This document shows, piece by piece, positions 42,090 through 50,700 of a DNA stretch of 64,000 nucleotides. Location: positions 930,001 to 994,000 of the forward strand of contig JADJWM010000017.1 in NCBI GenBank assembly GCA_016716365.1, given 5' to 3'. A program made the translations under genes and the position numbers. The DNA is from Chloracidobacterium sp. (GTDB lineage: Bacteria; Acidobacteriota; Blastocatellia; Pyrinomonadales; Pyrinomonadaceae). Position 1 is the stretch's first letter. Each line of letters starts with the position of its first letter. The notes below the pieces were generated by a model, which was not told the origin of the DNA, searched no databases, and saw only the letters and a list, made by a program, of their open reading frames with translations.

Positions 42090-43658
42090 TCAGGCCTTGA
42101 GTTTTTCCAAAAGACGCCTTGCCTCTGCGTGATCCGGGGCGATCTGCAGGAAGCGGTTCAGTTCTCCTTCCGCCCGCTTCAGCAGGTTGTTTTCCATCAG
42201 GAACTCGACAAGCATCAGCCGGATCTTCGGATTCGCCGGGTCGAGTTTGACGGCGGCCTGCATCTCGCCTTCGGCCTTGTGCCGCTTATTCTCGTCATAG
42301 GACAGGGCCTTGCCGTAATAAGCCCGGTACAGGGCGTTGTCCTGGTTGTAATGGGCCGCCCGGGCAAGGAAAGGGGTGGCTCCCTCGTGGTCACCGTCCA
42401 TTAAGAGGCTCAGCCCGACCTCGAAGTTCTCCAGGCCCTGCTCCTTCTTGACGTCAACGCCGTCATCGACATTAACGCCCTGCGCCTTTAGCTTTGCCCG
42501 CGTTTCGAGTTCCTTTCTTACCCTGAAGTCATAATTTTCGCGAGCTTCAGCCGAACGAAGCGTGTCGTATGCCGACTGCACCTTGGCAAATGCAAGCTGG
42601 ATCCTTGCCTGAAGGTCCTCCTCGGCACGGTGAAAGCGGTCGGGGTGGAAGAGTTTCGCCAAGAGGATATACGCGGCTTTGATCTCGGGGACCCCAGCTT
42701 TAGAGTCGATGCCCAGGATGTCGTAGAAGGTCGCGGCGCCTTCAACCCTCGCAAGATATTCTTCGGGCGTGATATCCGGAACGGCCGGTGCTTGCGGCAC
42801 CGCGGGTTCGTCTTTGATGATGCGTTCGGCTTTGCCGTCAGGAACGCTCGCGGGGGCGTCTTGGTCGATCGAGACGGCCTTTGCCTGTTTGACGCGGGCG
42901 ATCTGAGCGTTGCGGATCGCGCACAGGCGATTCTCAGAGAATGCTGAGTTCCAGCTCATTCGCTCGAGAAGCCCGCCCAGCCAGAGGACGTAGAGCGCGT
43001 GCAGGAACCCGTTCTCGGGCAGGCCGCATTCGAGCGTGAGGTCCTGGATCTTCTTCGGCTCTTCGCCGAATCGGTTCAGAACATAATCCTCATGGGCCTG
43101 GAGATAAACCTCTTCGGCCGGAAGCTCGGTCCTCAGAAAGGACTCGGCCATACTCTTAAATCTGGCGGTTACGGCAGACATCGGCTGGCATCGAGCATAA
43201 TTAATGAGCACTTTATGAATGTTGACCGGATAGTTAAGGTCGTCGCGGGAGCGGACCAGCGGGCTGAAATGCCATTCGCCGGCGGGCCACTGCATTACGT
43301 CGATAACGATCTTTTCGATCTGGCCGACAACGGCCTCGTTGACCTGCCCGGCCGTTAGGGTCCCGGTCTGGACCAGAGCCGCGGCTAACTCGACATCGTT
43401 CGTGCATTTCGGGAGGCCGGCAAGTCCCGCTCGGTCAAGCACGTGAGTTTCGATCAGGAAATTGATGAGGCGGTGCTCGCGTGCGTTCGAGACGGCATAG
43501 GCCACCGACCCGTCGCGGAAATAGAAGATCGACCGAAGTTCGCCGTTTGAGAGACGCACGGACCCGTCCAGCTTAGCCTGTCCTATTTCGACAAGCAGTT
43601 CTGCCAAAGGGTAGTCGGAGAACGTACCGTAATGCTCAAGTGGGTTCTGCGCGGTCAT
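42090..43658 (-). CDS. DUF4388 (PATAN) - J domain - TPR protein
   Basis: 522 residues from ATG 43658 (TAQNPLEHYGTFSDYPLAELLVEIGQAK, then GSVRLSNGELRSIFYFRDGSVAYA, the DUF4388 pattern). A J domain near residues ~300-365 has YDILGIDSKAGVPEIKAAYILLAKLFHPDRF with the HPD motif intact. C-terminal TPRs follow (ALYRAYYGKALSYDENKRHKAEG). The J domain recruits and stimulates DnaK; DUF4388 is linked to gliding motility and signalling in myxobacteria. The open frame upstream of the start runs antisense to the GNAT gene and is not part of the protein. A cytoplasmic adaptor between a chaperone and a signalling partner is the best guess. Confidence 0.85.
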   Translation of the reverse strand: MTAQNPLEHYGTFSDYPLAELLVEIGQAKLDGSVRLSNGELRSIFYFRDGSVAYAVSNAREHRLINFLIETHVLDRAGLAGLPKCTNDVELAAALVQTGTLTAGQVNEAVVGQIEKIVIDVMQWPAGEWHFSPLVRSRDDLNYPVNIHKVLINYARCQPMSAVTARFKSMAESFLRTELPAEEVYLQAHEDYVLNRFGEEPKKIQDLTLECGLPENGFLHALYVLWLGGLLERMSWNSAFSENRLCAIRNAQIARVKQAKAVSIDQDAPASVPDGKAERIIKDEPAVPQAPAVPDITPEEYLARVEGAATFYDILGIDSKAGVPEIKAAYILLAKLFHPDRFHRAEEDLQARIQLAFAKVQSAYDTLRSAEARENYDFRVRKELETRAKLKAQGVNVDDGVDVKKEQGLENFEVGLSLLMDGDHEGATPFLARAAHYNQDNALYRAYYGKALSYDENKRHKAEGEMQAAVKLDPANPKIRLMLVEFLMENNLLKRAEGELNRFLQIAPDHAEARRLLEKLKA

Positions 43659-43806
43659 TGTTGGCGGGGTAACGGGGAGGAGATCGAGCCAATGCAATTT
43701 TACCAAACCGTACCGGCAAAAGTTAAGCACTTTATTTGCTTGCGCCGCCGGTGCCCAAAATCCTTCGCGCCTCGACCGCCCGACATATCGCCAGCTGCCG
43801 AAATTC

Positions 43807-43820
43807 GCGCAACGTTGCGC
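43807..43820. promoter_or_regulatory. Perfect 14-bp palindrome in a divergent promoter region
   Basis: GCGCAACGTTGCGC is a perfect palindrome in the 297-base space between two divergent genes, the DUF4388/J-domain gene and the GNAT. It has the size of an operator for a dimeric repressor. The regulator is unknown, and no other copy was seen by eye in the window. Confidence 0.4.
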
Positions 43821-43955
43821 AAGTGCGGAAAATATATGCTTTGGCCCGGCCCGTACTTGCCTGCAAGTCCGTTTCATCGCAGTATGTTTAGCTTGGGGCC
43901 GGAGTGTTTGTGCGGCCCGGGATCCGGCCTGCCGGGAGCCTTCGGATACACTTTG

Positions 43956-44699
43956 ATGGAAAACAAGATCGCCATTCGTGAGTGCCGTTCTCTCGAGGAA
44001 CTGAACGCGTGCGTCGACCTGCAGCGTGAGGTTTTTCAACTGCCGGAGGTCGAGATCTCGCCGGTCCGGCACTTCGTCGTGACCATAAATGCGGGCGGCT
44101 TCGTGCTCGGCGCCTTTGACCGCGATGAACTGATCGGGTTCGTGCTCAGCGTGCCCGCCTTTCTCCGCGGCGAAAGGGCCTTCTATTCGCATATGACGGC
44201 GGTCCGGCAGGCTTTTCAGGGTGCCGGCGTCGGACGAATGCTCAAGTGGGCTCAGCGTGATCGTTCTCTGGAACAGGGTGTTCGGTTCGTTAAATGGACG
44301 TTCGAACCGTGGAAGGCGCGGAACGCTTTCTTTAACCTGGAGAAGCTGGGCGCGATAGTGATGGAGATACAGCCGAATTTCTACGGAGTCGACTATGCAA
44401 GCGCGTCGTCCGGTGGCAGGCCCATTGGCCTTGCAAGCGACCGCCTTTTTGCCGAATGGCACCTAGAAAGCCCGAAAGTCGCGGCCCTCGCAAATGGCGA
44501 AGAGTTCGAAGAGCCCGCGGCCCCTAAGTTGGAGATCGAGGTGACCCCTGACTGGGCAGCCCTCGTCGCAAATGATGCCGCGAAGGCCCTTGCTGAGCAG
44601 GAACGGCTTCGGGCCGAATTTGAAGCTGCCTTTGCCCGCGGCCTGGTGGTGAGGGGCTTTCGCCGTGACGCTGAACACCCAAAATACCTACTTTACTAA
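43956..44699 (+). CDS. GNAT-family acetyltransferase
   Basis: 247 residues. The acetyl-CoA loop is in HMTAVRQAFQGAGVGRMLKWAQRD, preceded by LIGFVLSVPAFL. The first half (RECRSLEELNACVDLQREVF) is the usual GNAT start. The ~70-residue C-terminal extension (ADWAALVANDAAKALAEQ-like, charged and helical) is longer than in typical GNATs. The in-frame sequence upstream of ATG 43956 is probably not coding. The substrate is unknown. It directly precedes the Rieske oxygenase gene by eight bases, so cotranscription is likely. Confidence 0.82.
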   Translation: MENKIAIRECRSLEELNACVDLQREVFQLPEVEISPVRHFVVTINAGGFVLGAFDRDELIGFVLSVPAFLRGERAFYSHMTAVRQAFQGAGVGRMLKWAQRDRSLEQGVRFVKWTFEPWKARNAFFNLEKLGAIVMEIQPNFYGVDYASASSGGRPIGLASDRLFAEWHLESPKVAALANGEEFEEPAAPKLEIEVTPDWAALVANDAAKALAEQERLRAEFEAAFARGLVVRGFRRDAEHPKYLLY

Positions 44700-44706
44700 G
44701 AGACCA

Positions 44707-45717
44707 ATGACCGGATTCACGATCGATCCCGAGATACGCAAGGCTCGCACACTGCCCTCTGAGTTTTATCTGAGCGGCGAGACCTTCGAGGCTTCAAAGC
44801 GGTCGATCTTGGGCCGAAGCTGGCACTTCGCCGGGACGGCCGACGAGGTCGATAACCTGAAGCCGATCGAGCTTCTGCCCGGCGTTCTGGACGAACAATT
44901 GCTGCTTACAAAGAAGGCCGGCGAGCTAGCCTGTGTGTCAAACGTTTGCACGCATCGGGGAAAGGTCCTGATCGACGAGCCCTGCCGTGGCGACCTTATC
45001 CGCTGCGGTTATCATGGCCGGCGCTTCTCGCTCGACGGGAAGTTCCTTTCGATGCCTGAGTTTGAAGGGGTCGAAAATTTTCCGGGGCCGGAAGATGACC
45101 TGGCCCGTATCCCGCTTTCTACATGGGGTAGGTTTGCATTCATTTCGCTTGACCCGGCCGCGACGCTGAAGGAGTTTATCGGCGATGCGGTCGACATAGA
45201 CGAGTACTCGAGGGCACGGTTGACCGAAACGCGCGAGTTCTGCATTAACGCCCACTGGGCTTTGTACTGCGAGAATTATCTTGAAGGGTTTCACATCCCT
45301 TACGTTCACCGCTCGCTCAATGAGATCGTCGATTATGGAACGTACAAGACAGAAACGTTTCGTTATTCCAGCCTTCAGACGGGATTCGATGACAACGGCG
45401 ATGTCGCCGGCCGGTACCTGTTCGTTTTTCCGAACCTGATGTTCAATTTCTACCCGTGGGGAATTTCGGTGAACGTTGTTAGGCCGGTGTCGATCGATCG
45501 CACCGTCGTCGAATTCCTGACCTATGTTTCCGACGCTTCGAAACTCGGCGAAGGCGCGGGAAAGGACCTTGAAGGCGTCGAGATGGAGGATGAGGCGGTT
45601 GTGGAGAGCGTGCAAAAGGGCATTCGATCGCGGTTCTATGACCGCGGCCGTTATTCGCCAACGAGGGAGCAGGGAACGCACCATTTTCACCGTCTGATCG
45701 CGGAATTCGTTGACTGA
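44707..45717 (+). CDS. Rieske non-heme iron oxygenase, alpha subunit type
   Basis: 336 residues from ATG 44707. The Rieske [2Fe-2S] ligands are Cys81-x-His83 and Cys100-x-x-His103 (CTHRG and CGYHGRRF). The mononuclear iron site has His196 and His201 in NYLEGFHIPYVH. It should hydroxylate or demethylate an organic substrate with O2. No ferredoxin, reductase or beta subunit gene is near, so electrons come from elsewhere. Sequence is of the type seen in choline/carnitine monooxygenase-like or GbcA-like enzymes (length ~340-400), but the substrate is not told by sequence. It lies behind the GNAT gene and just before ligA. Confidence 0.9.
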   Translation: MTGFTIDPEIRKARTLPSEFYLSGETFEASKRSILGRSWHFAGTADEVDNLKPIELLPGVLDEQLLLTKKAGELACVSNVCTHRGKVLIDEPCRGDLIRCGYHGRRFSLDGKFLSMPEFEGVENFPGPEDDLARIPLSTWGRFAFISLDPAATLKEFIGDAVDIDEYSRARLTETREFCINAHWALYCENYLEGFHIPYVHRSLNEIVDYGTYKTETFRYSSLQTGFDDNGDVAGRYLFVFPNLMFNFYPWGISVNVVRPVSIDRTVVEFLTYVSDASKLGEGAGKDLEGVEMEDEAVVESVQKGIRSRFYDRGRYSPTREQGTHHFHRLIAEFVD

Positions 45718-45740
45718 AGATCAAGATAGATTTCGAACCG

Positions 45741-47735
45741 ATGTCGTCATCAGTATCAAAAGAAGTAGTTGCCCTAAGAAAAGAGATCGAACGGCACAAC
45801 GGACTCTATTATCAAAAGGCCGAGCCGGAGATCTCGGACTATGAGTTCGATATGCTGCTCGAGCGGCTTCGCGCGATCGAGGCCGAGCACCCCGAGCTCG
45901 TCACTCCGGATAGCCCCACGCAGCGTGTCGGCGGCAAGGCAGACAGCCTGCGGCCATTCACGCACACGGTTCCGCTGATGTCGCTTGACAACAGCTACAG
46001 TCTCGACGAGCTGAGATCGTTCACCGAACGCTGCGAAAAGCTGGCCGAAGGCCGAAAGTTGGAATACGTCGCCGAGTTGAAGATCGACGGCCTAAGCGTT
46101 TCGATCCATTATGACGACGCGATCCTGTCCGTCGGTGCGACGCGGGGCGACGGGCAAACCGGCGACGAGGTCACGCAAAACGTAAAAACGATCAAGTCGA
46201 TCCCACTGCGGCTTAAGAAGGACAAGCCGCAGCATGCCGAGGTTCGTGGAGAGGTTTTCCTGTCCCGCTCCCAATTCGCCCGCATAAACGCTGAACTTGA
46301 AATGCAGGGCGAAAAGACCTTTGCAAACCCGCGAAACTGTGCCAGCGGAACGCTGAGGATGCTCGATTCGCAGGTCGTTGCGTCGAGGCGGCTGGATATG
46401 TTCCCGTACGACGTCTTCGCCGGAAACCAGAAGATGTTCGCAACGCACTGGGAAAATTTCGAGTGGCTGGAGCGGAACGGCTTTAACGTAAATCCGAACC
46501 GGGCCCTATGTTCCGGATATGACGATCTTGTCGCTTTCATCAATGACATGGAAACGCATCGCGATTCGCTGGATTACGAGATCGACGGTGTCGTGGTAAA
46601 GGTCAATTCGACCGCGTTGCAGGACGAGTTCGGCTCAACGACCAAGGCCCCTCGTTGGGCGATCGCATACAAATATCCGGCCCGGCAGGCGACAACAAAA
46701 CTGCTCTCGATCAGCGTTCAGGTCGGCCGCACAGGTGCCCTGACCCCGGTCGCGAATCTCGAGCCCGTCCTGCTTGCCGGAACGACGGTCGCACGGGCAT
46801 CGCTCCACAACGAGGACGAAATAAAGCGTCTTGACCTGAAGATAGGCGACCACGTGCTGATCGAAAAAAGCGGCGAGATAATTCCGCAGGTCTTGCAGAA
46901 CATCCCTTCGAAACGTGACGGCACCGAAACGATATTCGACTTTCCAACTGAATGCCCGGTTTGCGGTTGGGACGCCGTCCGTCCCGAAGGCGAAGCGGTC
47001 CGCCGATGTACCAACCCCGACTGCCCCGCGAAGCTGAAAGCGCGGATCCAGTACTATGCCTCTCGCAAGGCGATGGACATCGAAGGCCTTGGGGAGGTGC
47101 TGGTCGACACTCTTGTTGATAAGGGTATGATCCGCGACGTTGCCGACCTCTACGGCCTCAAGGTCGAGGACATCGCCGGGCTCGAGCGGATGGCCGAAAA
47201 GTCCGGAACGAATCTGATAGATCAGATCGAGGCGAGCAAGACCCGCGGGCTGCAGCGGCTGCTCTACGGTATCGATATTCGGCATGTCGGCGAACGTTAC
47301 GCCAAGATACTCGCGAATAACTTCCGGTCGATCGAACGGATAGCCGAAGCGTCGGTCCAAGAACTAGACGACATTCCGGAGATCGGGCTTGCCGTCGCCG
47401 AGAGCGTGCATCAATGGTTCCGCGATCCAAAGAACGTCGAATTGATCGAACGTCTGCGTGGCTCCGGGGTGGTCATGGAGATCGATGCCTCATCGACCGC
47501 CGCGCTCGATGAAAGGTTTGTTGGCAAGACCTTCGTTCTAACCGGCAAGCTTGAAAAATATACCCGCGACGAAGCAGCCAAACTTATTGAGGAACGCGGC
47601 GGACGCGTCTCGTCCTCGGTGAGTAAGAAAACTGACTTCGTCGTCGCGGGCAGCGACGCGGGGTCGAAACTTTCCAAGGCCGAATCCCTGGGAGTAACTG
47701 TCTTGGATGAGGCGGAGTTTTCGGCCCTTCTTTGA
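45741..47735 (+). CDS. ligA: NAD-dependent DNA ligase
   Basis: 664 residues, usual length. It joins nicks in replication and repair using NAD. Lys114 in AELKIDGLS is the AMP-accepting residue. Then follow the OB fold, the zinc-finger (CPVCG then CTNPDCPAK), the helix-hairpin-helix region and the C-terminal BRCT domain (VGKTFVLTGKLEKYTRDEA). The domain set Ia-adenylation-OB-Zn-HhH-BRCT is complete. It is preceded by the oxygenase gene with 23 bases between. Confidence 0.98.
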   Translation: MSSSVSKEVVALRKEIERHNGLYYQKAEPEISDYEFDMLLERLRAIEAEHPELVTPDSPTQRVGGKADSLRPFTHTVPLMSLDNSYSLDELRSFTERCEKLAEGRKLEYVAELKIDGLSVSIHYDDAILSVGATRGDGQTGDEVTQNVKTIKSIPLRLKKDKPQHAEVRGEVFLSRSQFARINAELEMQGEKTFANPRNCASGTLRMLDSQVVASRRLDMFPYDVFAGNQKMFATHWENFEWLERNGFNVNPNRALCSGYDDLVAFINDMETHRDSLDYEIDGVVVKVNSTALQDEFGSTTKAPRWAIAYKYPARQATTKLLSISVQVGRTGALTPVANLEPVLLAGTTVARASLHNEDEIKRLDLKIGDHVLIEKSGEIIPQVLQNIPSKRDGTETIFDFPTECPVCGWDAVRPEGEAVRRCTNPDCPAKLKARIQYYASRKAMDIEGLGEVLVDTLVDKGMIRDVADLYGLKVEDIAGLERMAEKSGTNLIDQIEASKTRGLQRLLYGIDIRHVGERYAKILANNFRSIERIAEASVQELDDIPEIGLAVAESVHQWFRDPKNVELIERLRGSGVVMEIDASSTAALDERFVGKTFVLTGKLEKYTRDEAAKLIEERGGRVSSSVSKKTDFVVAGSDAGSKLSKAESLGVTVLDEAEFSALL

Positions 47736-47760
47736 CCGCCGAGAAGCACGATCAACATTT

Positions 47761-47883
47761 CTAGGTGGGAGCATCTGTGTTTTCTTTCGCTTCGTGCATT
47801 TCCGCAACAACACGCGAGAATGTGCTGTAGACGACAAGGATGCTTACCAATAGCCCGACCCCGAAAACTATTAGATCGTTCAC
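47761..47883 (-). CDS. Tiny membrane protein, second of a coupled pair
   Basis: 40 residues starting at a GTG (47881-47883), with a strong AAGGAGGG a few bases upstream. One membrane helix (IVFGVGLLVSILVVYSTFS), then a short charged tail (VVAEMHEAKENTDAPT). It overlaps the last four bases of the preceding small gene, so translation is probably coupled. No family is recognised. The strong ribosome-binding site and coupled position argue that it is real despite the small size. Confidence 0.6.
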   Translation of the reverse strand: MNDLIVFGVGLLVSILVVYSTFSRVVAEMHEAKENTDAPT

Positions 47884-48065
47884 GACGCCCTCCTTGTCCT
47901 GCCGCCGTAGAGTCCCAATGCAAGGATCGACGGCACCCACAAACCTACAAAGATCGCCGTATCGCGGTTCCCCGGACCGAAAAGACCGAACCAAATACTG
48001 ACGGAGAAGATGAATGAAATAAAGGCCGCCAGTAGAATTATTTTGTCTGCTTTAACTAATGTCAT
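47880..48065 (-). CDS. Tiny two-helix membrane protein, first of a coupled pair
   Basis: 61 residues from ATG 48065. Two membrane helices (IILLAAFISFIFSVSIWFGLF and TAIFVGLWVPSILALGLYG), then a positively charged end (RTRRAS) that should face the cytoplasm. AGAGGA lies about 12 bases upstream. Its TGA overlaps the GTG of the next gene (GTGA). It is divergent from glyA. Function unknown. Confidence 0.6.
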   Translation of the reverse strand: MTLVKADKIILLAAFISFIFSVSIWFGLFGPGNRDTAIFVGLWVPSILALGLYGGRTRRAS

Positions 48066-48246
48066 AAAATTGCTGTCCTCTTAGATCTTGAAATATGTTT
48101 CAGTTGTTTTTTTCGAGTTTGTCGGAATATCAGATTCATCTGAGCGGGCTATTCGTCCGGGTGCACGATTCAAAACGCAGTCTGCGAAGTGATTCGCTCA
48201 GCTAAAATGAATATAATTCGTAACTAGAGGGGCACCGAAACCATTT

Positions 48247-49545
48247 ATGAACCAGTTTTTTACTGCAAGCATTTCAGACACCGACCTGCTCATAAGTGAT
48301 GCCATTCACGACGAGGTCCGCCGACAATCTGACGGGCTTGAGCTTATTGCATCGGAGAACTTCGTCTCAAAAGCGGTGCTTGAAACGATGGGTACGGTTT
48401 TTACGAACAAGTACGCCGAAGGATATCCGGGCAAGCGGTATTACGGCGGGTGCGAGTTTGCGGATGTCGTCGAACAGGCGGCGATCGACCGGGCCAAACA
48501 GATCTTCGGGTGCGAGCATGCGAACGTCCAGCCGCATTCAGGGGCCCAGGCGAATATGGCCGTGCTGATGACCGCGCTCGAGCACGGCGATACCATCTTG
48601 GGCATGAACCTCTCGCATGGCGGCCATCTGACCCATGGCCATCCGCTCAATTTTTCGGGTCTTTATTTCAAGGTGGCGGATTACGGCGTGAACCGTGAGA
48701 CGGAGCAGATCGACTACGACGAACTCCAGCGAAAGGCCGAGGAATCAAAGCCGAAGCTGCTTATCTGCGGAGCCTCCGCTTACCCGCGGACGATCGATTT
48801 CGAGCGTATCGGCCAGATCGCGCAATGCGTGGGGGCAAAGGTCATGGCAGACATCGCACATATCGCCGGCTTGGTCGCGGTCGGACTTCATCCTTCCCCG
48901 GTGCCGCACTGCGAATTTGTCACGACGACCACGCACAAGACGCTTCGCGGCCCCCGGGCCGGGCTCGCGATGTGCCGTGAAGAGTTTGCGAAGGACCTCG
49001 ACCGCCGCGTTTTCCCGGGTGTCCAGGGCGGCCCGCTGATCCACATCATCGCGGCAAAAGCCGTTGCCTTCGGCGAAGCCCTGAGCCCCGACTTCAAGGC
49101 CTATCAGCAGCAGGTGCTCGACAATGCAAAGGCACTCGCGGCGTCGCTTGCCGAAGCCGGGCTGAGGATCGTTTCAGGCGGGACCGATAATCACCTGATG
49201 CTGGTCGATGTCTGGCTCGACGGAAAGGGCATCACCGGAAAAGAGGCCGAGAAAGCACTCGAAGCGGTCAACATCACGGTGAACAAGAACACGATCCCCT
49301 TCGACACCCAGAAGCCCTTCGTAGCGTCCGGGATCCGGATCGGCACTCCGGCGCTCACGACCCGCGGAATGAAAGTAGATGAAATGGCTCAGATCGGCGG
49401 AATGATCGCCTCGGTCCTTCATGAGCCTGCATCTGACGAGGTCAAGTCCCGCGTACGGCGGGAAGTGGCGGAGTTGACCGCTCAATTCCCAATGTATTCG
49501 TCAGGGATGGGTTCGAAGAGCAGCGAGGCAGGTTCGGCCGTCTGA
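48247..49545 (+). CDS. glyA: Serine hydroxymethyltransferase
   Basis: 432 residues. It makes glycine and methylene-tetrahydrofolate from serine and THF, with PLP. Lys231 in TTTTHKTLRGPR binds PLP. ASENFVSKAVLE, YPGKRYYGGCE and HSGAQANMAVL are conserved. The C-terminus is complete. An rho-independent terminator follows. Confidence 0.97.
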   Translation: MNQFFTASISDTDLLISDAIHDEVRRQSDGLELIASENFVSKAVLETMGTVFTNKYAEGYPGKRYYGGCEFADVVEQAAIDRAKQIFGCEHANVQPHSGAQANMAVLMTALEHGDTILGMNLSHGGHLTHGHPLNFSGLYFKVADYGVNRETEQIDYDELQRKAEESKPKLLICGASAYPRTIDFERIGQIAQCVGAKVMADIAHIAGLVAVGLHPSPVPHCEFVTTTTHKTLRGPRAGLAMCREEFAKDLDRRVFPGVQGGPLIHIIAAKAVAFGEALSPDFKAYQQQVLDNAKALAASLAEAGLRIVSGGTDNHLMLVDVWLDGKGITGKEAEKALEAVNITVNKNTIPFDTQKPFVASGIRIGTPALTTRGMKVDEMAQIGGMIASVLHEPASDEVKSRVRREVAELTAQFPMYSSGMGSKSSEAGSAV

Positions 49546-49575
49546 ATCGGCCCGGAAATGCCGATCAAAAAATAG

Positions 49576-49609
49576 AAAGGGCCCGTTGATGGTGATCAGC
49601 GGGCCCTTT
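49576..49609 (+). terminator. Rho-independent terminator after glyA
   Basis: AAAGGGCCCGTTGAT (49576-49590) pairs with ATCAGCGGGCCCTTT (49595-49609), a long stem with one G-U pair around a four-base loop. It ends in TTT on one strand and starts with AAA, so it can end transcripts from both glyA and the convergent gene. Confidence 0.9.
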
Positions 49610-49632
49610 AAGTTGTAAAGGCGGCAGCCGGG

Positions 49633-50250
49633 CTAATTGTTGCGGCCGTCATCCTCGGGGAAATAATTCTCGAGCGCCTCGCGGGCCTCCTCCGATTCGT
49701 ACTCGAACGCTTTCTGTTCGAGCGAGGCCATGCCGATCTCGATATATAGCGGGTCGTCGAGAAGCGGCAATAGCAGCTCGACGGGCATCATTGACAGCGT
49801 TTCAAAGGCGATGGCCCGGACCTGCGGCGACTCTGCCTGCCGGGCGACCTCAGCGACCTCGGTCGCCGAATACCTCAACGAAAGGAGGTCTGCAAGCTTG
49901 TCCAGGCGGTTGTAATCGTGACGCCGAAGCGCCCTTTCGGCAAGCTGAATGAAAACTTCGGCCGAAGCACTCTGCGTCTCGAGGACCCGCACACAAGTTT
50001 CCGCCAGTTCGGTGATCTCACCTAATTTTTCACTGTCTTTCTGGACCGAGGCCGTGCGCGATTGTTCGTCCAGAGCGGTCAGCAAACGGCTCACCTCCCA
50101 ATCGGCGTGGGCGTCGTATGAGGACTTATGAGTGGGAAGGGCAGTACCTGTGCCTCCCGGCTGCATTGCGCGGGCAAGCAATTTCTTTGTCATCGGCCTC
50201 AGGCCGTCCCATGCTCGGACGACGGCGGGGCCAAGGTCTTTTATTACCAT
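49633..50250 (-). CDS. Helical protein of unknown function
   Basis: 205 residues, mostly alpha-helical by composition, no signal peptide and no membrane segment. It contains a HEAT/ARM-like pattern (ARQAESPQVRAIAFETLSMMPVELLLPLL) near the end and an acidic C-terminus (FPEDDGRNN). No domain is recognised. It precedes no obvious partner, and the next minus-strand genes upstream lie over 100 bases away. Confidence 0.65.
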   Translation of the reverse strand: MVIKDLGPAVVRAWDGLRPMTKKLLARAMQPGGTGTALPTHKSSYDAHADWEVSRLLTALDEQSRTASVQKDSEKLGEITELAETCVRVLETQSASAEVFIQLAERALRRHDYNRLDKLADLLSLRYSATEVAEVARQAESPQVRAIAFETLSMMPVELLLPLLDDPLYIEIGMASLEQKAFEYESEEAREALENYFPEDDGRNN

Positions 50251-50365
50251 TTCAACTTAACAAGTGTGCCCGTCAGGCACTACCTTGTCAACCAACTAAA
50301 TTAGATGACGAAACATGCCCGAGAATCAAGACAAATTTGACGAGGCGGCTATCCGCAAGGCAATT

Positions 50366-50698
50366 TCAAACGTCTCTTCGCTGCAAGGCCTGCTTCATTC
50401 TTACCTCCGCGGCGGACAGTGAGCGTTCAAGTTCGTCGTCGCCGGCCATCGGCTCAAGCACCTCGACAAGCGCGTAAGGAACATCTGATAAATGCCTTAT
50501 TTCCCACGCCACGCGGCCGTCCGCCCGGGCCCTCGAAAACCACAATGCGTCGATCTCGGCCGACGTTTGTATCGGCCCCGCAAATCCCGGCAGGGCGTCG
50601 AATTCCCGAGCACTTTCTGACGTGAGAAGGACGCGGCGGAGCTCCCAGCCGTTGCGTTCATACTGGCCGAGCATCTGTTCAACCGCCGTATTGTCCAT
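50366..50698 (-). CDS. Small protein of unknown function
   Basis: 110 residues. It has a conserved-looking pattern, WELRRVLLTSESAREF then IDALWFSRARADGRVAWEIRHL, with a mixed alpha/beta composition. No signal peptide. It begins two bases after the stop of the lipoprotein gene (50701), so they are cotranscribed. No family is recognised. Confidence 0.65.
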   Translation of the reverse strand: MDNTAVEQMLGQYERNGWELRRVLLTSESAREFDALPGFAGPIQTSAEIDALWFSRARADGRVAWEIRHLSDVPYALVEVLEPMAGDDELERSLSAAEVRMKQALQRRDV

Positions 50699-50700
50699 TT

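Noticed and set aside
43659..44462. N-terminal extension of the DUF4388/J-domain gene
   Set aside because: The frame is open to 44462 but runs antisense to the GNAT gene and shows no protein-like sequence; homology begins at 43658.
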